Translations under genes and position numbers: made by a program | In this document: positions 37,640-47,462 of the stretch, piece after piece | Position numbering within the stretch: the first letter of the stretch is position 1 | How the letters are laid out: each line of letters opens with the position of its first letter | Notes under the pieces: generated by a model | Told to the model about the DNA's origin: nothing | What the model saw: only the letters and a program-made list of their open reading frames with translations | The model's database searches: none | Assembly: GCF_030818895.1 (NCBI RefSeq) | Contig: NZ_JAUTBA010000001.1 | Span: 5,456,001-5,520,000 of the forward strand | Direction of reading: 5' to 3' | Source: Sphingobacterium zeae | Lineage (GTDB): Bacteria > Bacteroidota > Bacteroidia > Sphingobacteriales > Sphingobacteriaceae | Length of the DNA: 64,000 nucleotides

Positions 37640-37657
37640 CTAAAACGTATTAGTAAA
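37640..37657. promoter_or_regulatory. LacI-type operator upstream of the GH92-BSP-GH92 operon
   Basis: CTAAAACGTATTAGTAAA is identical over 18 bases to the site at 13301-13318. It lies 27 bases upstream of the GH92 ATG at 37613 and just downstream of the LacI gene end. On the minus strand it includes the -7-like TACGTTTT. Confidence 0.65.
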
Positions 37658-37674
37658 GATATAAAAAAGAATAC

Positions 37675-37711
37675 TAAATCAAAATAAACCTCCGGAATTG
37701 AGCCGGAAGGT
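37675..37711 (-). terminator. Probable terminator after the LacI gene
   Basis: ACCTCCGG (37688-37695) pairs with CCGGAAGGT (37703-37711) with one bulged A. On the minus strand the stem is followed by TTTATTTTGATT. It lies about 50 bases past the LacI stop and separates it from the GH92 operon promoter. Confidence 0.6.
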
Positions 37712-37760
37712 CTTATGATTTTTACAATACGACAGTTATAAATCGAGCTATTGCCCTATG

Positions 37761-38747
37761 CTACCTCCGGATCAATTTGGTTGAAATAATATATTCTTTA
37801 GGAGCTGATATCCCCTGTTCTATCTCCTTCAACAAAACTTTCACACATGTTTTAGCCAGAGGTTCTAATGGCTGTTGTATACAGGAAATTTTGGGGTTTA
37901 AAATATCAAACAACTCATGATCATCAAAAGAAAGCATCGGGAAGGAATAGTGATTTTCATCCGCTGGCCGCAGTGCTTTCAACCCGAGGATACACAGATA
38001 ATTTGTCGTAAAAAAGAGACCATCTAATCCAGCCTGCTTCGCGGCCCAATTTTTCAACATATGCGTTCCCTTTTTCTTCAGTTCTTGATAGGGTAATTGC
38101 AGGATACGAGGCTCTATACCGTAGGTATCACAAAAATCCAAATAGGCACCTTTACGCGCCAACATTTGCGGCTGATCGGAATCGATGGTTACTAATCCAA
38201 AATCTTGGCAACCGATAGATTTCAAATGATCGCAGGCTTTTTTTGCACTAACGTCATTATCAATGTGCACATAGTGGGTCTCCACCGCTGGAGAATTTCT
38301 ATCAAAAACTACTAGTGGAACCCTATGTTCCAATATTTTGCGCTGATATGCTTCCAGATCTACTGTCGGAGCCAAAATAATACCCTCCACTTTCTTTTCC
38401 AACATCGAATCGATGATATCCCGCGCATTTTGTGAATCTCCAAGGGTACTACTGTAGAGGACGTGATACCCTTTTTTTCGGAATAATTCCTCTACATACA
38501 AAGCAAATGGCCCAAAAAAAGAATCCCCAATATTTTCCACGATAAGACCAATGGTATTTGATCGCCCTGTTGCTAAACTCTTTGCAAGCGCATTAGGCTT
38601 ATAACCAACTTTTTCAACATATGCAAGTACGCGGCTTTCCAATTCCTTGCTAATGCGAGCTCGCTCGGCTTTGTGATTAATGACTAATGAAACAGTGGAT
38701 TTAGAAACATTGAGTTCCTGTGCAATTTCTTTAATTGATTTGGCCAT
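37761..38747 (-). CDS. LacI-family transcriptional regulator
   Basis: 328 residues, usual for the family. The N-terminal helix-turn-helix is at 4-25 (SIKEIAQELNVSKSTVSLVINH), followed by the hinge region (GYKPNALAKSLATGRSNTIGLIVEN) and a periplasmic-binding-protein-like effector domain (about 62-328; LVVFDRNSP, FGLVTIDSDQPQMLARKGAYLDF). It is encoded next to the GH92 operon whose promoter carries a CG-centred palindrome, the kind of site this family binds. It is therefore the likely controller of the mannoside locus. The effector is not evident. Confidence 0.92.
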   Translation of the reverse strand: MAKSIKEIAQELNVSKSTVSLVINHKAERARISKELESRVLAYVEKVGYKPNALAKSLATGRSNTIGLIVENIGDSFFGPFALYVEELFRKKGYHVLYSSTLGDSQNARDIIDSMLEKKVEGIILAPTVDLEAYQRKILEHRVPLVVFDRNSPAVETHYVHIDNDVSAKKACDHLKSIGCQDFGLVTIDSDQPQMLARKGAYLDFCDTYGIEPRILQLPYQELKKKGTHMLKNWAAKQAGLDGLFFTTNYLCILGLKALRPADENHYSFPMLSFDDHELFDILNPKISCIQQPLEPLAKTCVKVLLKEIEQGISAPKEYIISTKLIRR

Positions 38748-38938
38748 AAAAGCATTTTCATAAAATTAAAGTGAAATTAGAAAATAAATATGAACATATC
38801 GGAAATTACAACTGATAGCAGACAATAAATTAACATTCCGCTCTTTACTATACAAAAGAATTAGACTGATGACGAATAAAAAACAAAGTCTTCTTTATCC
38901 CAAAAGATATTTTTAACTACCTGTAAATTGGCAAAAGA

Positions 38939-41416
38939 TTATCCCAATTGTGGATCAGTTTTCGAATGATTGCCCGTTTCCACACGACCCGCAAACTGAC
39001 GCACAAATTTGGTATTCTCAGCATGTACCGTAATATCATACCACCCATGAATTTTATGAGATTCTACAATCCACTTCGTAGATTTACCGGCAACAAGTAC
39101 TATCGATTTCTTCCATGTACTATAAGCATTATCTTCTACATGTACACGGAATGATTTTTTCCCGTGATTACGAACCTCCAATACAAGATTGCCCGTTAAG
39201 TGTCCTTTCCTCCCGATTTCATAAGTTGCTTGAACAGACAATGGCTCCTCCTGTCCTTTAAATCCCCGCATAAACCCATTTGGGCCATATACGGTCAGAT
39301 CGTAATGCCCATCTTTAAAATCGGCAAGATTCCAGTCAAAGCTTAGTTCCTGACCCGCGACAACTGCAAATGGCCAAAATTTCACACCTTCCTTATAGCT
39401 CGGTCCACTATAGACATTAAATGGACTGTTTAGCGATTTACTACCAAATACCTTATTGCCAACTTCTAGTGTCAGATGAATCTGATTGTGTTCCTTAGCA
39501 AAAGAGTCTTTGACATAAAGCTCGTAAGCGAGTGCGCTGGAGTTTTTCTGACCTTTCTCCTGTCTTGCCAGTAAAGTGGAATGACCTTTAGACCGCAATC
39601 CTGCGGCATCCTCTTTCGACCAAACGTGAAAATTATTGGGTAGTGGTTTCGATTTCGCCTGATCAATCGCATAGATCTGCTGATTCCGATCGAGGAAAGG
39701 CAAATCAACTGTATTCGATCCTTCAGCTTTCCGAAATACCGATGTCAAGTCACCTGTAATGGCCCGGCGCCAAGAGCTTATATTTTCCTCTTTAACCTGC
39801 TTACCCAACTTTTTCTCGAAAAAATGCTCCATAAATTGAATCGTCGACGTGATATCACAGATTTCCGAATTGACCCATCCGCCTTTAGACCAAGGGGAAG
39901 CCACAATCAAAGGGACGCGGTAACCAAGCCCCACTGGGCCCTCCGTTGCATTATCTTTTTCTTCACCATCGGCAAGCTCCTGTGCTAAACTCACATATTC
40001 TCCACTATAATCTAATTCCGGAGAAGTTTTTCCAGAACGACTATCTGCTGGATTAGGTGCTACAAAAGGAGGAATATGATCAAAGTAACCATCGTTCTCA
40101 TCATAGTTCAAAATAAAAATGGTCTTCTTCCAGATTTCCGGATTTTCTGTCAAAATATTCAATAGCTCCGACACATACCAAGCTCCATACATGGGCGCGC
40201 TCGGATGATCTGAAAAGCTTTGTGGTGCTACAAGCCACGACACGGCAGGTAACTTCCCTGACTTCACATCATGTCTAAATTGGTGGAGTACATCGCCCTT
40301 AGGAACGGTAATCTTTTCACCCTCATGTGTCACCACGCTTGTCTCCCGATAGAAGGGGTCCCCCTCATTCGTTTGAAATGCACGTTCATGCAAAGCACGC
40401 TGCTCTTCAGGAAGCTGCTGAAAAGCATGCTCCGTAAGACGTGCCAAATGTTTTTGGTAGCTATTCAGCTGTTCCTGCTTCTGCTTGAGTTTATTCCGCG
40501 TTTTTTGTACGCTCTCGGTAGTATTATTCGCTAATGCTTTCTCAAGTTCTTGAATCTCCGCTGGTAATTCCGCGACACGTTTCCGCATAAAATCAAGATG
40601 GCTTTGCTTGAATTCAATATGATATTGCGCAAACCATTCCAAATTATTGTCTGTAAAATTTCCCAACAGATCCTCACCGTCTAAGCCACTTTCTATGCTC
40701 ACTTCATTCTGGTAGACTTTCCAGGAGATCCCCGCTTCCTCCAAACGCTCAGGAAAAGTCTTCCAGTGCGCCCAACGGTTAAAATAGATATCTGAATTCC
40801 GCACCAATGGCTTCGCCCCTTTATGTGGCACACAGGTCCCAGTCCAGAAGAAATGCCTATTGGTTGTTGTACCTGTGATAGAGGAACAGAAGTGCTGGTC
40901 ACAGATGGTAAAGGCATCAGCTAATGCATAATAAAAAGGAATATCCTCACGCGTATAATAACCCATCGTCAAAGGAATCTCTTTCAGGACCTTTCCTCCT
41001 GGACGCTTCGCTTCGATCCAGTTATCATGTTTTCCCTGATTACGGGCTGCCATCTGATTTTCCCAGGAATGTGGTAGATTCCCGGTCCAGGCAGCATTTG
41101 AATTTTTGATATCCAGTCGAAACGGCGAATAGGTCTTACCCGCAGCCGACGACTGCAGCCATACGGGATTGCCATCAGGCAGTTTAATCGCCCGTGGATC
41201 ATTAAATCCACGAACCCCACGAAGTGTTCCAAAACTATGGTCAAAAGAACGATTCTCTTGCATTAATAAGACAATATGTTCGGCATCTAAAAAGGTACTT
41301 CCTGCTACAGGTTCAATTGCCAGGGCACGCTGTATCGCATCTGGCATGACACTTTGCAAACCAAAAGCTCCGGCTAAAAAGGATGCCTTCTTTATAAAAT
41401 CTCTTCTGCTATCCAT
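38939..41416 (-). CDS. Phosphocholine-specific phospholipase C, Tat-exported
   Basis: 825 residues. A twin-arginine signal (RRDFIKK at 4-10) leads into a phosphoesterase domain of the acid phosphatase/PLC family with metal and nucleophile motifs: ENRSFDH at 54-60, CDQHFCSS and TGTTTNRHFFW around 172-191, and DENDGYFDHIPP. Two C-terminal DUF756-type beta domains (about 630-815; NSPFNVYSG; GWYDITVHAEN) are typical of phosphocholine-specific PLC. A coiled coil (about 285-340, Lys/Glu/Gln-rich) is inserted in the catalytic domain. The enzyme would release phosphocholine from phosphatidylcholine or sphingomyelin. It follows the SusC/SusD pair of the sigma/FecR system, separated by a terminator, so it is probably a separate transcript. 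Confidence 0.92.
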   Translation of the reverse strand: MDSRRDFIKKASFLAGAFGLQSVMPDAIQRALAIEPVAGSTFLDAEHIVLLMQENRSFDHSFGTLRGVRGFNDPRAIKLPDGNPVWLQSSAAGKTYSPFRLDIKNSNAAWTGNLPHSWENQMAARNQGKHDNWIEAKRPGGKVLKEIPLTMGYYTREDIPFYYALADAFTICDQHFCSSITGTTTNRHFFWTGTCVPHKGAKPLVRNSDIYFNRWAHWKTFPERLEEAGISWKVYQNEVSIESGLDGEDLLGNFTDNNLEWFAQYHIEFKQSHLDFMRKRVAELPAEIQELEKALANNTTESVQKTRNKLKQKQEQLNSYQKHLARLTEHAFQQLPEEQRALHERAFQTNEGDPFYRETSVVTHEGEKITVPKGDVLHQFRHDVKSGKLPAVSWLVAPQSFSDHPSAPMYGAWYVSELLNILTENPEIWKKTIFILNYDENDGYFDHIPPFVAPNPADSRSGKTSPELDYSGEYVSLAQELADGEEKDNATEGPVGLGYRVPLIVASPWSKGGWVNSEICDITSTIQFMEHFFEKKLGKQVKEENISSWRRAITGDLTSVFRKAEGSNTVDLPFLDRNQQIYAIDQAKSKPLPNNFHVWSKEDAAGLRSKGHSTLLARQEKGQKNSSALAYELYVKDSFAKEHNQIHLTLEVGNKVFGSKSLNSPFNVYSGPSYKEGVKFWPFAVVAGQELSFDWNLADFKDGHYDLTVYGPNGFMRGFKGQEEPLSVQATYEIGRKGHLTGNLVLEVRNHGKKSFRVHVEDNAYSTWKKSIVLVAGKSTKWIVESHKIHGWYDITVHAENTKFVRQFAGRVETGNHSKTDPQLG

Positions 41417-41486
41417 AAATAAATTTGTAGTCTCTTTACTGAATTCAATGGTCTGCAGCGAATATATTCATTCGCCACCTTTTTTT

Positions 41487-41500
41487 ATGTAACGTTTTTA
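41487..41500. promoter_or_regulatory. Weak CG-centred operator-like site upstream of phospholipase C
   Basis: ATGTAACGTTTTTA shares the AACGT core with the GH92 operators but matches only about half of the 14 positions. It lies about 70 bases upstream of the phospholipase ATG. It could be a degenerate LacI-family site or chance in A/T-rich sequence. Confidence 0.25.
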
Positions 41501-41505
41501 ACAAA

Positions 41506-41543
41506 CAATCCCCGCAAACGGTTGATCTCATCTACGGGGATTG
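41506..41543 (-). terminator. Rho-independent terminator after the sigma/FecR/SusC/SusD operon
   Basis: CAATCCCCG (41506-41514) pairs perfectly with CGGGGATTG (41535-41543). On the minus strand the stem is followed by TTTGTT. It begins about 15 bases past the SusD stop at 41558. Confidence 0.75.
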
Positions 41544-41557
41544 TTTTTACAAATGGT

Positions 41558-43087
41558 CTATTTCAAAAGCCACATCAATTGGTTTATTTCATCCTTACCC
41601 CCGAATTGGCGGGCTAGTGCTTCATCCAGATTTTGTCCGTTATAGTTATACTCACTGGCTGGATAACGCCAACGAACAGGTATTTTGGTTGGATCATCGG
41701 CATTTAAACTGGATGCGGGGTTGATTTTCCATTTTGGATAACCTGTACGACGATAATCATAGTAAGGATTTATTCGTCCTTGCAAGAAGCTAGCTAAATA
41801 CTTTTGCGTCATAATTGCCTCAATCTGTCCTTCTTTAGCTGTAGGGAATTGATTCCCATAAGAATCAATAGCACTGGCAATATAGGCCCCATCCAAAGGC
41901 ATATTGTGTGTGTATTGGCTCGTATTTGGGGTGTTGTCCGCAATGAATTTCATCGCTGCTTCAATGCCTTTTTTATACCAATTGACTGAAGACTCTGTAA
42001 CCCATCCTCTTGCAGCTGCTTCAGCAACTACAAAACATAGATGCGCATAGCTATATTGTTGTGTTGGTTCGCCACTTACGAGCTCGGTATAGCGGTCATT
42101 TAATTTAGAATAATCGTTTTTCTTCTTCAAGTCCGCAATATCGCCAAACGCCAAGGATGGATCAATACCAACATACGCATTGAAATCACTCGCTTGTTTG
42201 CCATTGGCAATTTGTAAAGCTGACGGATTTGCATAGAAAAATAGCCGTCTATCTTGATATTGCTTCAAACGATCGATAATCTCCGTAGACACAACGGGAT
42301 AAATAACAAAACTATTACTGATTTTGTAAAAAGGATAGGTTTGACCACTTTTATCTGAGCGTACTAACTGAAAATTATCCGCATTCGCAGTGAATATAGG
42401 CTTGTTCGATAGAATCGATTGAAATCGTCCCTTTAAATTTAAGTCTGCATCAGCTTCCTTCTTGCTCAGTTGAATCAGTACATTTAACGCAAAACTGTTG
42501 ACGAGCTTTCTCCATTTTGTTATGTCTCCGCCGTACAAGGGATCGCCCGCAAATTTTGCTCCGCTTGCAAAGAGCTGGTCCGCTTTCTCTAGCTCGTTAA
42601 GTATGCCCAAAAAGACCTCTTTTTGAGTATCATATTTTGGAAAATATGTTTTGTCTGATTCCCCTTTTAAAGCTTCTTTGTAAGGCACATCACCTACACT
42701 CATTGTCGCCTCATAAAATTTCACAGCTCTGGCAAAATACATTAACCCATTGTAGGAATTTGCCAACACATCTGTTGCAGCATACTGTCCCATGAAGTGA
42801 GCATCATTGATTGCGTTCATTGATATACCTCCTTCACCGAATCCATTATATTGATACCCCTCAACCAATTCCGTCCATGCAATCTCCTTCGTTAACAAAT
42901 AGGGCTGCATAAATGATTTTTGTGTCGGCTGATTTGCCAAATTCAGAATAATACGCGTCGCTAGCATGGAAGAATTCACTTGTACAGGAGTTTCAGGATT
43001 CGTGTTTATCTCATCAAATTTTGAACAACTCGCTAATGAGATTAAACTCCCCATGGCGATATATATACACAATTTTTTCATTTTCAT
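41558..43087 (-). CDS. SusD/RagB-family lipoprotein (SusD-like_2 type)
   Basis: 509 residues with a lipoprotein signal ending SLASC. It has the SusD-like_2 pattern (CSKFDEINTNPETPVQVNSSMLATRIIL; MYFARAVKFYEATMSVGDVPYKEALKGE; KWRKLVNSFALNVLIQLSKKE) and the C-terminal YRRTGYPKW region. It pairs with the STN-type SusC encoded 17 bases upstream and is the last gene of the sigma-factor-controlled operon. The ligand is unknown; the adjacent phospholipase hints at a phospholipid-derived or phosphorylated substrate, which is inference. Confidence 0.93.
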   Translation of the reverse strand: MKMKKLCIYIAMGSLISLASCSKFDEINTNPETPVQVNSSMLATRIILNLANQPTQKSFMQPYLLTKEIAWTELVEGYQYNGFGEGGISMNAINDAHFMGQYAATDVLANSYNGLMYFARAVKFYEATMSVGDVPYKEALKGESDKTYFPKYDTQKEVFLGILNELEKADQLFASGAKFAGDPLYGGDITKWRKLVNSFALNVLIQLSKKEADADLNLKGRFQSILSNKPIFTANADNFQLVRSDKSGQTYPFYKISNSFVIYPVVSTEIIDRLKQYQDRRLFFYANPSALQIANGKQASDFNAYVGIDPSLAFGDIADLKKKNDYSKLNDRYTELVSGEPTQQYSYAHLCFVVAEAAARGWVTESSVNWYKKGIEAAMKFIADNTPNTSQYTHNMPLDGAYIASAIDSYGNQFPTAKEGQIEAIMTQKYLASFLQGRINPYYDYRRTGYPKWKINPASSLNADDPTKIPVRWRYPASEYNYNGQNLDEALARQFGGKDEINQLMWLLK

Positions 43088-43104
43088 CTTAATTTTACTG
43101 GTTT

Positions 43105-46100
43105 TTAGAAAGTTACATTTAAATTAAAACCTATGTAACGCATCGATGGTGAGTTCAAATCTTCTGAACCTACATCGGGATCGGAAAAACGATATTCCTT
43201 TGTCCAAAGAAGCAAATTCTGTCCAGTAACACCGACACTGGCACGTTTCGCTTTGAATTTAGAGGCTAATTTCTCAGGGACGCGGTAATTGAGCGATAGC
43301 TCCCGCAGTTTGATAAATGTCTCATCCCAATAATTTCGTCTACCTGAATACGCCGATTTCCAATAGGTTTCATAAGAGACCACTTTGTCATTTGGCGCAA
43401 ACACACGCGTGTCTTCAGCAATCTGACCATATTTGTCATAGGTAACTCCCCCAGAAACGATCTTAACACCAGGAGCAACAAACGTTTTGTTTCCATTAAC
43501 AACCTCTTCATAGCGATAAGGATTATCCGAATCCGGGTGAGCCCCTGTCTGCCATAAACGGGCGTTCATGCCTGAATAAGACATTCCTTTTATTCGCCCG
43601 TCAACACTCAAAGAAAGCGAGAAGTCTTTATAACGAAATTGATTTGTCAAACCACCGAACCATTTCGGTGCAGTATAACCGTACAACTGAGCAGCATATT
43701 TTGCAGATATCGGCATACCGGAGGCATTGTTAACGATTTGCCCATCAGGAGAGAGCTCCCAATCCTTTACGGTAATATAGTCTGTTCTAGCTCCTTTTTT
43801 AACATATAATGCGTCGGCAGAATATACAGGATCAAGCTTGTGATAGAATTCCAGATTTTGAGACATATTTAAAATAATATCCCATTGAAAGTTTTCTTTT
43901 TTGATTGCAGCAGTACCCAAAGTGATTTCATGACCTTTCGTCATTTTCTCTTCTTGTGTATTGATTAACCGCGACGTAAAGCCTGATGAGCCCGAAATGG
44001 TCGCATAAGTCGTTACATTATGTAACAGACGATAATAACGGGTATAATTACCATAGAATCGATTTTTCCATAAACCAAAATCAAAACCAAACTCCGTCAA
44101 ATCACGCTGCGTAGGTGATATGGAATAGTCCTTGATTGAATTCGGATAAGAAGCCGTTGGCAATCCATCCCAAACATTGTTGCTAATTGAAAAGGCCTGA
44201 TTTATTTCATATGGAACTGGAACCGTCTTAGTGACCGCCCAAGACCCACGGACCTTGAACATATCCAACCAAGTAGGTTTATTCGCTAATAAATCACTTA
44301 CGACAACACTACTTGAAACAGAAGGATAAAAATAAGAACGTTGTTCTTTGGATAAAGCCGAAGACCAATCGTTACGACCGGTCGCTTCTACAAAAACAGC
44401 ATTACGCCAGGAGATAGAAAGTCGTCCATAGGTACTGTTGACCATTTCCTTTGTTTTACTTTCGATAGTCGACACTGGGTCAATTGAGTTTCGAAGCGAG
44501 TAAAATCCTGGTATCGACAAGCCATTGACTGTCGCTGCTGTAACAGCATTGTCACGTCGATAAAAAATTGCGCCACCCAATAATCCGTCGAAGCCAAAAT
44601 CACCGACTTTCTTTTTCGCTGTAAAGATTACGTCATTTGTAGTACTAAAGCCATCCTGATTTTGCATCCAATACTTTCCTTTACTGTCAAAGCCTGAATA
44701 TCCACCCCTCGTACCATAAATGCCCATTGGATTGCGTTGCTCTCGTCTTTGTCCATAATAATCGTATCCTGTACGCACCATAAGTTTCCCCCAATCAGAA
44801 ACCTTATAATTTAAGGTCAAGGCAGCGTTCATTTTATTGACCAGCTCAGGGGTAACTTTCTCATAGGCCGTTAAATAGGGATTATCATACCAAGCTTTAT
44901 ACATCCAATTTTGAGATTGATCTTTAATCAACCAATAATCTTTGTAATCCTGTAAATTATACTCAGGCCCAGTCCACACGAGAATATTATAAATGTATCC
45001 CTGATCATTATATCCTGCGCCAAAATTACTTGTTGCTGAACGACGGTTATAGGCAAGGCGCGTTTCTATATCAACTTTTTCGCTAATCTTAGTCTGCCCA
45101 GCAACAGACATATTTGTCATATTCAGCTTTTGGTTTGGATATTGCCCTTTGTTATAAATATGATTTATCGATGTTCTAATACTTCCGTGTTCACGCTGAT
45201 TGGTAAAACTGACGGAATTGTTGGATATAAATCCCGGTTCAAGGAAATTCTTAAAGTTGTCCTTGCCACGGGAAAGCAACTCCATCTCTTCCAGTTGTTT
45301 TGTCTGTGGATTCCATTGCTTGGCTGAACGCCCAATATCCAGTTTATCTCCCCACACATAATCATCATTATTAAACTTTCCCCCTTCACCTGAAGAGTAC
45401 CCATGTTGTACTTCCGGCAAGGCTAGATAACCCGAAAAAAACATGTTATTGCTATTGACGGATATCTCCGTTCCTTTTTCCGCAAGTCCCTTTTTTGTCG
45501 TGATCATAATGGCGCCACCAGCCCCCATACTACCATACAAGGCCGTTGCGGTTGCTCCTTTCAGCACGTTCATATCTTCGATATTATCTACTGGAACATC
45601 ACGTAGGGTAAGATTTTCATAGGCAACCCCATCGATCACCAAAATAGGTGTTAATCCCCTCACTTGGATTTGAGGTGTACTGTTAAACTCCGTAATATTC
45701 AAAACACGGACACCTGAAATACGTCCGGTCAATGTGGTTCCTACATCAACCCCTTTTACCCGCGTCAGATCATCACCTTTGATGCTTTGTGTTGCATAAC
45801 CTAGAGCCTTTTGTTCTCTCTTTATCCCCAGTGCCGTTACAACAACTTCACCAAGCTCTTCGGACGATTTGCCTAATTTAATAACTTCAGCATTTGAAAC
45901 GGAGACTTCGCTTGTCTGATAACCAATATAGGAAACCAATAAAATTGCATCGTCTGCCACATTAACAAATCGAAAAGTGCCTTGCTGATCGGTCGTTGTT
46001 ACTTGTATACCGCCTTTGACCCGTACGGTCACACCAGCGATAGGCTGTCCCGTTTCTTGATCGACAACCTTTCCTCGGATCTCTTTGGCGGCGTTAGAAA

Positions 46101-46443
46101 CTGGCTTATCGTTTTTCACCTTAGTATCGCTGCCAGTTTTCCTAGAGATCACATAAAGCTTCTCATCAATCTTTTTGACCTCAAGATTTCCGTCCGAAAT
46201 GGTCTGTATAAATTGAACGATTTGCTCCTTTTTCAATTTATCAAGGTCAGCGACTTCATTGATCTTTTGGTTCGAGATCGAAGCATCATAACCAAATTTG
46301 ACGTTGAATTTCTGTTCCATTCGTGTTAGGATTTTCCCGATTCCTTCACTGGTAGAAAATTGTGAGGCCATGGTATGAAGTGCGAGCGACTGAAAAAGCA
46401 GTGCACTTCCCATAAGTTTTAGATAGTAATTGGTCCTTTTCAT
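43105..46443 (-). CDS. SusC/RagA-family TonB-dependent receptor with N-terminal STN signalling domain
   Basis: 1112 residues. After the signal comes an STN (secretin/TonB short N-terminal) domain (about 30-110; KILTRMEQKFNVKFGYDASISNQ; LEVKKIDEKLYVISRK), which contacts the FecR anti-sigma factor. A carboxypeptidase-regulatory-like domain (about 126-205; IRGKVVDQETGQPIAGVTVRVKGG), the plug (IQVRGLTPILVIDGVAYENL; MNVLKGATATALYGSMGAGGAIMITTKKG) and the barrel ending YIGFNLNVTF follow. The gene lies three bases after FecR, giving the standard cell-surface signalling layout in which ligand binding frees the ECF sigma factor. Confidence 0.95.
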   Translation of the reverse strand: MKRTNYYLKLMGSALLFQSLALHTMASQFSTSEGIGKILTRMEQKFNVKFGYDASISNQKINEVADLDKLKKEQIVQFIQTISDGNLEVKKIDEKLYVISRKTGSDTKVKNDKPVSNAAKEIRGKVVDQETGQPIAGVTVRVKGGIQVTTTDQQGTFRFVNVADDAILLVSYIGYQTSEVSVSNAEVIKLGKSSEELGEVVVTALGIKREQKALGYATQSIKGDDLTRVKGVDVGTTLTGRISGVRVLNITEFNSTPQIQVRGLTPILVIDGVAYENLTLRDVPVDNIEDMNVLKGATATALYGSMGAGGAIMITTKKGLAEKGTEISVNSNNMFFSGYLALPEVQHGYSSGEGGKFNNDDYVWGDKLDIGRSAKQWNPQTKQLEEMELLSRGKDNFKNFLEPGFISNNSVSFTNQREHGSIRTSINHIYNKGQYPNQKLNMTNMSVAGQTKISEKVDIETRLAYNRRSATSNFGAGYNDQGYIYNILVWTGPEYNLQDYKDYWLIKDQSQNWMYKAWYDNPYLTAYEKVTPELVNKMNAALTLNYKVSDWGKLMVRTGYDYYGQRREQRNPMGIYGTRGGYSGFDSKGKYWMQNQDGFSTTNDVIFTAKKKVGDFGFDGLLGGAIFYRRDNAVTAATVNGLSIPGFYSLRNSIDPVSTIESKTKEMVNSTYGRLSISWRNAVFVEATGRNDWSSALSKEQRSYFYPSVSSSVVVSDLLANKPTWLDMFKVRGSWAVTKTVPVPYEINQAFSISNNVWDGLPTASYPNSIKDYSISPTQRDLTEFGFDFGLWKNRFYGNYTRYYRLLHNVTTYATISGSSGFTSRLINTQEEKMTKGHEITLGTAAIKKENFQWDIILNMSQNLEFYHKLDPVYSADALYVKKGARTDYITVKDWELSPDGQIVNNASGMPISAKYAAQLYGYTAPKWFGGLTNQFRYKDFSLSLSVDGRIKGMSYSGMNARLWQTGAHPDSDNPYRYEEVVNGNKTFVAPGVKIVSGGVTYDKYGQIAEDTRVFAPNDKVVSYETYWKSAYSGRRNYWDETFIKLRELSLNYRVPEKLASKFKAKRASVGVTGQNLLLWTKEYRFSDPDVGSEDLNSPSMRYIGFNLNVTF

Positions 46444-46446
46444 AAA

Positions 46447-47406
46447 TTACTTTTTATGGATAATTGTTTGATTAAATGCGGTATTGAGCATCTTGAGCGA
46501 TTTTTCTAAATCACTGGCAGGTAGATAACCCGTATAACTTTCAGTCCGGAAAGAATCGATTAATTCAAGATGACTATCTGGATAAAGATTATTTAGATCG
46601 GCTACGATCTGCATGAGTGGAACTTGATCAAATGACAAGAGATCACTCTTCCAATTTGATGCGGTGCTGGTGTCCGCTTTGGCAACATCAAATTGCCTTT
46701 GTCGCATATCATAGGCAACTTTTTGGCCAGGGGTAACAAATGAATACTGCCCATCGCGCGAAACGCGGACTTTACCATGATTCAACACGAGACTGCTACT
46801 TCCTTCAGAACAATTTAAATTAAATGCGGTGCCTAATACGCGTACATCAAAGTCGCCGGAACTGGCGATTACAAAAGGTTGTTTAGCATTCTTTGCTACC
46901 TCAAAAAAAGCTTCCCCCGAAAGCTTGATCCGACGTAAACTGTCTGTATCAAAATCTGACAACAATTCAATATGTGCACCTTGCCGAAGAGAAACATGTG
47001 TACCATCGGGCAATACAAGCTGCTTAACAAATTTTGTCGGATTGGAAAAATGAACAATTGCAGAAACTTGATTAATCTCTTTTTGGCCCTTAAATTTAAA
47101 TTCGAAGAGGCCAGCAAGACCGATTAACAGTAAACACGCAGCGGCAGAAATGACAGACCAACGTCTTTTCGAAATAGGTATTAAGCGCGGAGTCAATGCC
47201 GTACCTGTAATCGTAAAGAAGATATCCTCTGAAGTCGTTTTATTTAGTTCACAATCGCGATTGTCCAGCGCAACGACTTCCTCGACATCCGGAAGTTCAT
47301 CCTTGTCACAAGAAGTCAGTAAATCAAGAAATATGGCATTTTCCTTGGGACTAAGTTCTCCCTTAAGGAATTTTTTATATAAAGCAGCTATTTTGGAATT
47401 CATCAT
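46447..47406 (-). CDS. FecR-family anti-sigma factor
   Basis: 319 residues: a short cytoplasmic N-terminal region that would hold the sigma factor, one transmembrane helix (about 83-100, WSVISAAACLLLIGLAGLF), and a periplasmic FecR domain (about 118-215; KQLVLPDGTHVSLRQGAHIELLSDFD; IKLSGEAFFEVAKNAKQPFVIASSGDFDVRVLGTAFNL). A C-terminal DUF4974-like domain (LLSFDQVPLMQIVADLNNLYPDSHLEL) contacts the STN domain. It lies between the ECF sigma gene and the STN receptor in one operon. Confidence 0.95.
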   Translation of the reverse strand: MMNSKIAALYKKFLKGELSPKENAIFLDLLTSCDKDELPDVEEVVALDNRDCELNKTTSEDIFFTITGTALTPRLIPISKRRWSVISAAACLLLIGLAGLFEFKFKGQKEINQVSAIVHFSNPTKFVKQLVLPDGTHVSLRQGAHIELLSDFDTDSLRRIKLSGEAFFEVAKNAKQPFVIASSGDFDVRVLGTAFNLNCSEGSSSLVLNHGKVRVSRDGQYSFVTPGQKVAYDMRQRQFDVAKADTSTASNWKSDLLSFDQVPLMQIVADLNNLYPDSHLELIDSFRTESYTGYLPASDLEKSLKMLNTAFNQTIIHKK

Positions 47407-47462
47407 CTATGCCCATCTTTAAATACATATACGTACCTAGATGACCGAAAGACGATGCGGTT

